Source of the DNA: Candidatus Thorarchaeota archaeon MP8T_1
Lineage (GTDB): Archaea > Asgardarchaeota > Thorarchaeia > Thorarchaeales > Thorarchaeaceae
DNA: 13,553 bases
Assembly (NCBI GenBank): GCA_002825465.1
Contig: PJER01000058.1
Span: forward strand, 1-13,553
Reading direction: 5' to 3'
The position numbers and the translations under genes are program-made. The notes under the pieces are model-generated. The model saw only the letters and a program-made list of their open reading frames with translations. It did no database searches and had not been told where the DNA came from. Below, in pieces: positions 8,916-13,553 of the stretch. Numbering within the stretch: position 1 is the first letter of the stretch; each line of letters begins with the position of its first letter.

Positions 8916-9563
8916 GCTGAAGAAGAATCAATTAAACCTGTAGCTGAAGAAGCACCTCCTCACGTACCACCTAATCTACTTGTATTTGGTAAGTGGGATC
9001 CTACTGAGGTAGAAATCAAAGATGTTGGTCTTGTAAGATACATCTCATTGAGACCTGTCCTTCTTCCACATACTTCTGGAAGACATGCGCATAAACGATT
9101 CCACAAATCTCATGTCCCAATTGTAGAGCGTTTTGTCAACAAGATTCTCAATGCGGGTAAAAGGAAGGATAAGAAGACCAGAACAGGAAGAAATGCTGGT
9201 AAGAAATTGAAGGCATTGAACACTGTCAAGCGAGTCTTTGAAATGATTGATTACAGAACTGGAATGAACCCAATCCAAGTTCTAGTAACTGCAATCGAGA
9301 ACTCTGCACCTTCAGAGGAAACAACAAGAATCTCTTATGGTGGAATGGCTTATCCTCGGTCTGTGGATGTTGCTCCTCAAAGGAGAATCGACATAGCTTT
9401 GAGGTATCTCTGCGTTGGGGCAGTTAGGTCAGCACATAAGAATGCAAAATCCTTTGAGGAATGCATTATTGATGAACTCCTCCTTGCCTACAAGAATGAT
9501 CCTGGCAGTTTTGCTGTTTCTAGGAAGGAAGAACGTGAGCGAGTAGCTCGTTCTGCAAGATAA
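8913..9563 (+). CDS. rps7: 30S ribosomal protein S7
   Basis: Small-subunit head protein that nucleates head assembly and contacts the tRNA exit site (S5 in eukaryotes). From the ATG at 8913 it has 216 residues, a normal archaeal length including the acidic N-terminal extension (MAEEESIKPVAEEAPP), which is typical and variable. The core is recognisable by HTSGRHAHKRFHKSHVPIVE near residues 50-70, the segment NPIQVLVTAIENSAP, the motif RISYGGMAYPRSVDVAPQRR, and RYLCVGAVRSAHKNAKS. The C-terminus EERERVARSAR is characteristic. It is the last gene of the cluster: an intrinsic-type terminator starts 13 bases after the stop. In many archaea EF-1A and S10 follow; neither is here. Confidence 0.95.
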   Translation: MAEEESIKPVAEEAPPHVPPNLLVFGKWDPTEVEIKDVGLVRYISLRPVLLPHTSGRHAHKRFHKSHVPIVERFVNKILNAGKRKDKKTRTGRNAGKKLKALNTVKRVFEMIDYRTGMNPIQVLVTAIENSAPSEETTRISYGGMAYPRSVDVAPQRRIDIALRYLCVGAVRSAHKNAKSFEECIIDELLLAYKNDPGSFAVSRKEERERVARSAR

Positions 9564-9576
9564 ACTTTCAAAATAT

Positions 9577-9601
9577 TGCACGGACTTATCCGTGCATTTT
9601 T
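9577..9601 (+). terminator. Hairpin plus T-tract terminator after rps7
   Basis: TGCACGGA (9577-9584) and TCCGTGCA (9589-9596) form a perfect 8-bp GC-containing stem with loop CTTA, followed directly by TTTTT (9597-9601) and another T run at 9606-9610. It lies 13 bases after the rps7 stop and closes the polymerase/ribosomal cluster. Archaeal termination usually relies on the T-tract; the stem may also protect the 3' end. Confidence 0.8.
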
Positions 9602-9624
9602 CATCTTTTTGTTTCACAATCAGT

Positions 9625-9644
9625 GCATCTTATCAGATGCTTTT
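9625..9644 (+). terminator. Second, weaker terminator-like hairpin
   Basis: GCATCT (9625-9630) pairs with AGATGC (9635-9640) around loop TATC and is followed by TTTT (9641-9644). It lies between the main terminator and the EamA gene, 30 bases before its start, so it may be a back-up terminator or part of that gene's leader. Confidence 0.45.
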
Positions 9645-9673
9645 CATCATCAGATTCATGAAGAGGAACCAAG

Positions 9674-10621
9674 ATGAACAGGACATCACTAGCGTATCTT
9701 GCATTGGTCTTGACAACAATTGTCTGGTCTTCATCTTTGATATTCTTCAAGTTAATTGTGGACCAAGTCGGTCCTATTGTATTTGTTGCCCTTAGATATA
9801 CCCTGGCCACGCCTCTTCTTCTATTATTAACTCTCCAACTAGGTAGAAAGAGGAATTTTGGAAATATCAAGAAGAGTTGGAAAGTAGTACTCATTGCAGG
9901 TCTTAGCGGACCTTTCCTCTCTCAAATCCTGCAATACATAGGTCTTGCAATGACCACCGCAAGTGATGCTTTATTGTTGTTGAATCTAACACCTATCTTT
10001 GCTGTAGTTCTTGCAGCTCCCTTGCTAAAAGAAAGGATTACACTGGACAAATTTCTGGGGCTTCTAATCGCGACTATTGGTGTGACCCTTATTGTGCTAA
10101 ATGCCGCTCCAGAACCTTCTATTCCTCAAGCGCAACGAATCATTGGTGATATTATAGTGATTATATCAACGGCATTCTTTGCAATAAATGGGATTGCAGG
10201 AAAGATGGCAATCAAAGGTGAGTACGCTGTATCAGTCACGTTTTATAGCACATTATTTGCTGTACCCTTTATCTGGCTCTCAGCTATTTTTCTTGAAGAT
10301 GTATCAGTGTTGGTTTCAATGAGCATTGAAGCTTGGTTAATTGTAACTTGGGTTGCTATTGTTAACACAGTTCTTGCGTTTGTTCTCTACTATGAATCCA
10401 TGAAGTATATCGAAGCATCACTAGTTCAAATCATTTTGAACCTCATAGCTGTGTGGGGAGTTCTCTTCTCAGTCACAATCCTCGGTGAAACCATCACCAT
10501 CTTTCAAATAGGTGGTGGCATCCTAACGGTGATTGGAGTTATTATTGCTCAATTGACCCAAATTCGGAAGAGTTCAGGTAAAGACCTTATAACAGCTCAT
10601 GACACTGCAAAGAGCGATTAG
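9674..10621 (+). CDS. EamA-family (DMT superfamily) membrane transporter
   Basis: Predicted integral membrane protein of 315 residues with the two-repeat EamA architecture: five membrane segments per repeat, about ten in total. Approximate hydrophobic segments are 6-28, 33-53, 66-86, 91-113, 118-138, 152-172, 181-203, 211-235, 241-260 and 264-290. The first repeat opens with the family-typical LALVLTTIVWSSSLIFFK (6-26 region), including the W-S-S pattern of the first helix, and repeat ends carry the GxxLIxxGV-type pattern (LLIATIGVTLIV; ILTVIGVIIAQL). Such proteins export or exchange metabolites such as amino acids or nucleotide derivatives; the substrate cannot be read from the sequence. The ATG at 9674 has GAGG at 9663-9666 as SD. 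No convincing TATA element is visible between the terminators and the start. The stop is one base before the next gene. Confidence 0.9.
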   Translation: MNRTSLAYLALVLTTIVWSSSLIFFKLIVDQVGPIVFVALRYTLATPLLLLLTLQLGRKRNFGNIKKSWKVVLIAGLSGPFLSQILQYIGLAMTTASDALLLLNLTPIFAVVLAAPLLKERITLDKFLGLLIATIGVTLIVLNAAPEPSIPQAQRIIGDIIVIISTAFFAINGIAGKMAIKGEYAVSVTFYSTLFAVPFIWLSAIFLEDVSVLVSMSIEAWLIVTWVAIVNTVLAFVLYYESMKYIEASLVQIILNLIAVWGVLFSVTILGETITIFQIGGGILTVIGVIIAQLTQIRKSSGKDLITAHDTAKSD

Positions 10622-10622
10622 A

Positions 10623-11171
10623 ATGAACGATAGAATCCTGATTTGTTACGGTTCAAGATATGGTTCAACAGGTGAAATTGCTGAGAAGATTAGTGAGATT
10701 CTCCAAGAACATGGGGCTACAGTAGAAGTAGTGAATCTGAGAAATGACAAAGTGAAAGACCTTGAATCATTTGATTATGTTATCGTTGGCAGCGGAATTC
10801 AGATGGGCAAGTGGACAAAAGAACCTTTGAAGTTTCTAAAAAAGAATCGGGACCTTCTCTCAAGAAAAAAGGTTGCACTCTTTGTTTCCTGTATGAGTGC
10901 TACTAAGTCAGAAACCTGTAATCAAGGACGTAGAGATTACCTTGACAAAATTGATGCTGATTTCCCCGAGATTGTTCCAATCTCTATGGGCCTTTTTGGA
11001 GGACTTATTGATCCCTCACGAGGTGGGATTATGACAAAAGGCATCATGAAAGCACTTCTAATGGAATTTGCACCTAAAGGAGAAGTTCCACCAGATTACG
11101 TTGATCTCCGTGATTGGGATCAAATTCGATCATGGACTGAGAACCTTATTCCCGGCTTTATAGAAGAGTAG
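10623..11171 (+). CDS. HemG-like flavodoxin-domain protein
   Basis: Single flavodoxin-fold protein of 182 residues, similar to the Flavodoxin_5 group that contains menaquinone-dependent protoporphyrinogen dehydrogenase (HemG). The FMN phosphate loop follows the first strand as YGSRYGSTGEIAE (9-21). The second flavin loop region is VIVGSGIQMGKW (53-64). The C-terminal pattern VDLRDWDQIRSWTENL ends near 175 and resembles the DW-Q-hxxF helix of HemG. No haem-synthesis gene is nearby, so protoporphyrinogen oxidation is only one possibility; a general quinone or redox partner role is as likely. The ATG at 10623 is preferred because it starts right before the first strand; an in-frame ATG at 10599 lies inside the EamA gene and adds eight residues of no family character. 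There is no clear SD, which suggests coupling to EamA translation. Confidence 0.85.
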   Translation: MNDRILICYGSRYGSTGEIAEKISEILQEHGATVEVVNLRNDKVKDLESFDYVIVGSGIQMGKWTKEPLKFLKKNRDLLSRKKVALFVSCMSATKSETCNQGRRDYLDKIDADFPEIVPISMGLFGGLIDPSRGGIMTKGIMKALLMEFAPKGEVPPDYVDLRDWDQIRSWTENLIPGFIEE

Positions 11172-11232
11172 TATTGTAACCACAACTGTTTTCCATAAGA
11201 AATATGAATTACCGTAGAAACCTGTTAGTAAC

Positions 11233-11248
11233 GAGGTCGATAGAAATG
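11233..11248 (+). promoter_or_regulatory. Ribosome binding site fixing the start of the AstE/AspA-family gene
   Basis: GAGGT at 11233-11237 lies eight bases before ATG at 11246. The upstream in-frame ATG at 11204 has no SD and would add 14 residues without family similarity. Confidence 0.7.
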
Positions 11249-12283
11249 CCAGAGCTGCTAGAAGTTGGTACTGCAATTGCTAGAAGAGGAGAGCTACAGA
11301 AAGGTGTCATTAAAGGAATTGAATTGAATACTACTACATCAATTGATATCCCAGTCCTTCTGATGAATGGTGCAAAAGATGGTCCCACTATGCTTATGGT
11401 GTCGACTCAACATGGTATTGAGATTCAAGGTATTGAGGTAATCCAGAAGATAATGCGGGAAAAGGTAGACCCACAAGTCCTCCGAGGTGCAATCATTGGA
11501 ATTCCTGTTGAAAATCCATTGGCATTCATGCATCATCAATACCTCTCATGGATCGACAATCAAGATCTTGGCGGCGGTGGAAGCGCAAGTCCACTGACTG
11601 CAGACAAACCTAATGGGACTGCTACCGAAAGACTTGCACATATTCTCTGGCAAGAAGCATGGAGTAAAGCCGACATGGTCCTTAACTTTCATACCAATGT
11701 TCGACCCGATTCTCTCTTCTTCACCGAGATTAACGTTGGCAATCCAAAGACGAAAGATAAACTTGAACGGATGGCTAAGGTCTTTGGAGTGACCAATGTT
11801 GTTGAGAATATTCCTATTACAGATGACGCTCCAGATACTCTCGCAAATCTTGCAGTGAAGAATGGAGTCCCCGATATTCTCATTGAACTTATTGATGGTC
11901 GGTGGATTTCTGAACCTTCAACCACTGTTGGAGTCCGTGGTACACTCAATATCATGAAAGAATTCAATATGATTGATGGTTCTATCGAATCTCAAGAAGG
12001 AATCATAGTCATACCTGGAATCTGTACATTCCATGGAATTGTTCGTGCAAATCGTGGTGGTTTGATACGATTCTTGAAGACTCCCGGAGATTTCATGAAG
12101 AAAGGTGAGATTTTTGCTGAAATTTACGATCTCTATGGAGATATTCTTGAACAAGTGCCCTGTCCAGTTGATGGATACATTTGGGCATATCCATGTGGTG
12201 ACATTCTTGGCACGCCCGGTAGTCTTCAAGCTGTACAGACTGGTGCAAATATAGCCTACATATTCACTTCAGACGAACAATGA
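11246..12283 (+). CDS. Succinylglutamate desuccinylase/aspartoacylase-family zinc hydrolase
   Basis: Predicted zinc-dependent amidohydrolase/carboxypeptidase-like enzyme of the AstE/AspA (M14-related) family, 345 residues from the ATG at 11246. Zinc ligands are visible: H56 and E59 in QHGIEIQG (55-62) and H149 in LNFHTN (147-152). E214 in LIELIDGR is the likely catalytic base. The C-terminal part (about 255-340) matches the family's beta-barrel lid, with motifs RANRGGLIRF, PGDFMKKGE and CPVDGYIWAYP. The usual DLNRxFPG substrate-carboxylate motif is replaced: at 104-112 the sequence reads DNQDLGGGG. The native substrate is therefore unclear; N-acyl amino acid deacylation is the family's general reaction. 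No signal peptide is seen, so it is probably cytoplasmic. The 74-base gap from the flavodoxin gene shows no convincing promoter, so it may be co-transcribed. Confidence 0.85.
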   Translation: MPELLEVGTAIARRGELQKGVIKGIELNTTTSIDIPVLLMNGAKDGPTMLMVSTQHGIEIQGIEVIQKIMREKVDPQVLRGAIIGIPVENPLAFMHHQYLSWIDNQDLGGGGSASPLTADKPNGTATERLAHILWQEAWSKADMVLNFHTNVRPDSLFFTEINVGNPKTKDKLERMAKVFGVTNVVENIPITDDAPDTLANLAVKNGVPDILIELIDGRWISEPSTTVGVRGTLNIMKEFNMIDGSIESQEGIIVIPGICTFHGIVRANRGGLIRFLKTPGDFMKKGEIFAEIYDLYGDILEQVPCPVDGYIWAYPCGDILGTPGSLQAVQTGANIAYIFTSDEQ

Positions 12284-12286
12284 AAA

Positions 12287-12351
12287 TCTAGTAAAATCAT
12301 CCGCGGATTATCTAGACTGGGTAACAAGTTGCTGTATTCAGCCTCTTTATA
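12287..12351 (+). promoter_or_regulatory. Palindrome and TATA-like element before the serine hydrolase
   Basis: A perfect 10-base palindrome ATCCGCGGAT (12299-12308) is flanked by TCTAG at 12287-12291 and 12311-12315, giving an imperfect dyad of about 29 bases. TTTATA at 12346-12351 is a good archaeal TATA-box candidate; a start about 25 bases downstream would fall near 12375, giving a very short leader before the ATG at 12387, which has no clear SD. The palindrome could be an operator or the end of the preceding transcript; no T-tract follows it. Confidence 0.45.
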
Positions 12352-12386
12352 GATTGAAAAGAGCAATCCTAACATTGGTTATTATT

Positions 12387-13553
12387 ATGCGTGGCACCAT
12401 AAGTTTGAGAGTAATCACACTGACAACTTTTTTTATTACTCTTACACTCTCACTTACAATTCTTTCGTTATCTTCCTTTGAATTCAATTCAAAACAAGAA
12501 TTTCTAGTGTCACAAGAACCTTCGGTACCTGATTATTGGCCAACAGATGGTTGGAGATATAGCACACCTGAAGAACATGGAATGAACAATGACACATTAA
12601 ATGCAATGTTGGACGTCATTGAAGAAGGGGATTACCCAATCCATTCTGTATTGATAATAAGGAATGGCTATGCTGTCTTTGAGGCATATCCGCATGAGTA
12701 TTATCCTGCTAATCATATCAAACTCCTCCATTCAGTCAGCAAAAGCTTCACTTCTACTCTAATTGGAATAGCCATACAGCAAGGTCTCCTCAGTGGAGTT
12801 AATGAAACTGTTCTAAGTTTCTTTCCGGAGTATGTTGTTGCAAATCCTGATCCTCGAAAAGATAGCATGACAATCGAAGACCTGCTCACCATGACAGCTG
12901 GTCTTGAATGGTATGAGCAAGGAGTTCCTTATGAATATGGTTCAGGTAATAGTCAGATGGAGATGATGGCAAGTCCTGATTCAGTTCAATATGTTCTTGA
13001 TCGGCCTATGTCATATACCCCAGGAGAACACTGGGCATATAGTGCTGGAGCTTCTATATTGCTGGGAGCAATAGTTCAACAGGTCGCAAATCAAACAACA
13101 GAGGAGTTTGCAGAAGAGTTCCTTTTCGAGCCCCTCGGGTTTGGTTTTTCTAGTTGGTTGACAGTATCTGGTGGATGGTGTAATGCACCCAGTGGGCTCA
13201 GTCTTACAACGCGTGATATGGCTAAACTAGGTTTTCTATATCTGAACAACGGTACTTGGAATGGAACTCAGATACTTCCTTCTGCTTTTGTATCAAATGC
13301 TACAAGACCTATTGAAATACCGAATTCGTTCGGTTCAATATTTGATTATGGATGGCATTGGTGGATAAGAGCAGATCTTGGTATCTATTACGCATGGGGG
13401 CGTTATGGACAGAAAATCATGGTAGCTCCTGAACACAATTTAGTTGTTGCATTCACAGCAGGCATTCCAGATGATGGTTATGACCCTGAATTTGATATAT
13501 TCAGAGATTATATCCTTCCAGCAATAATTAGTACTTCAAGTGATATGATTCCA
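12387..13553 (+). CDS. Secreted SxxK serine hydrolase, beta-lactamase class C-like (partial)
   Basis: The gene is open from the ATG at 12387 to the right edge (389 codons, no stop), so its C-terminus is missing. Residues 9-29 form a hydrophobic stretch after MRGTISLR, a signal peptide or membrane anchor, so the enzyme probably acts outside the cell. The catalytic SxxK is S116-V-S-K119; the family's DLLTMTAGLEW segment follows near 170. The second motif tyrosine is Y218 in WAYSAGAS, where YSN is more usual. The third motif, usually HGG or KTG before Gln, reads R339-Y-G-Q342. The spacing of Ser, Lys and Tyr is close to that of 6-aminohexanoate-dimer hydrolase (Ser112, Lys115, Tyr215), so an esterase or amidase role is as plausible as beta-lactam or peptidoglycan hydrolysis, and archaea lack peptidoglycan. 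The natural substrate is unknown. Confidence 0.88.
   Translation, partial: MRGTISLRVITLTTFFITLTLSLTILSLSSFEFNSKQEFLVSQEPSVPDYWPTDGWRYSTPEEHGMNNDTLNAMLDVIEEGDYPIHSVLIIRNGYAVFEAYPHEYYPANHIKLLHSVSKSFTSTLIGIAIQQGLLSGVNETVLSFFPEYVVANPDPRKDSMTIEDLLTMTAGLEWYEQGVPYEYGSGNSQMEMMASPDSVQYVLDRPMSYTPGEHWAYSAGASILLGAIVQQVANQTTEEFAEEFLFEPLGFGFSSWLTVSGGWCNAPSGLSLTTRDMAKLGFLYLNNGTWNGTQILPSAFVSNATRPIEIPNSFGSIFDYGWHWWIRADLGIYYAWGRYGQKIMVAPEHNLVVAFTAGIPDDGYDPEFDIFRDYILPAIISTSSDMIP

Noticed and set aside
9592..9795. 67-codon + strand open frame across the second terminator
   Set aside because: Overlaps terminator sequence and the EamA gene in another frame; no SD or recognisable motif.
10599..10622. Upstream ATG as start of the flavodoxin gene
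   Set aside because: Lies inside the EamA gene and adds eight residues before a first strand that fits a start at 10623.
11204..11245. Upstream ATG as start of the AstE/AspA-family gene
   Set aside because: No SD, 14 extra residues without family similarity; ATG 11246 has a well-placed GAGGT.

Overview
The window is archaeal chromosome, all genes on the + strand. Its backbone is the conserved RNA polymerase / ribosomal protein cluster rpoB - rpoA1 - rpoA2 - rpl30e - nusA - rps12 - rps7 (130-9563). A fused, full-length B subunit, a largest subunit split into A' and A'', an L30e protein and a minimal two-KH NusA together are diagnostic of Archaea. The split largest subunit argues against lineages with an unsplit A subunit, such as Thaumarchaeota. 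Moderate GC (about 42% in a sampled stretch of rpoB), mixed AGA/CGA arginine codons and a secreted beta-lactamase-like serine hydrolase would suit an Asgard archaeon (Thorarchaeota/Lokiarchaeota-like). That placement is impression-level inference, not proof.

Layout: 1-129 is a GC-rich stretch (about 55% G+C in the first 120 bases) with no recognisable gene; it is not the end of rpoH, which usually precedes rpoB in archaea. rpoB, rpoA1 and rpoA2 follow almost without gaps, with strong Shine-Dalgarno (SD) sites, and make the catalytic core of RNA polymerase. A 97-base gap leads to rpl30e and then nusA (TTG start). A 128-base gap rich in inverted repeats precedes rps12, whose true start appears to be a TTG at 8460, and then rps7. 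The cluster ends at a strong hairpin-plus-T-tract terminator (9577-9601) followed by a weaker one. The EF-1A and S10 genes that often continue this cluster in archaea are absent here.

The second part (9674-13553) is accessory: an EamA-family transporter coupled to a HemG-like flavodoxin, a zinc-dependent AstE/AspA-family hydrolase with an altered substrate-binding motif, and a secreted SxxK serine hydrolase that runs off the right edge at 13553. These do not form an obvious single pathway; the last gene has its own candidate promoter.

No CRISPR array, tRNA, rRNA, insertion sequence or phage gene was seen, and no gene-free stretch exceeds about 130 bases. Most of the window is ordinary core machinery. 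The points most worth checking are the Lys/Ser/Thr-rich N-terminal tail on RNA polymerase A'', the foldable leader of rps12 that can pair with its own SD, and the motif changes in the two hydrolases.
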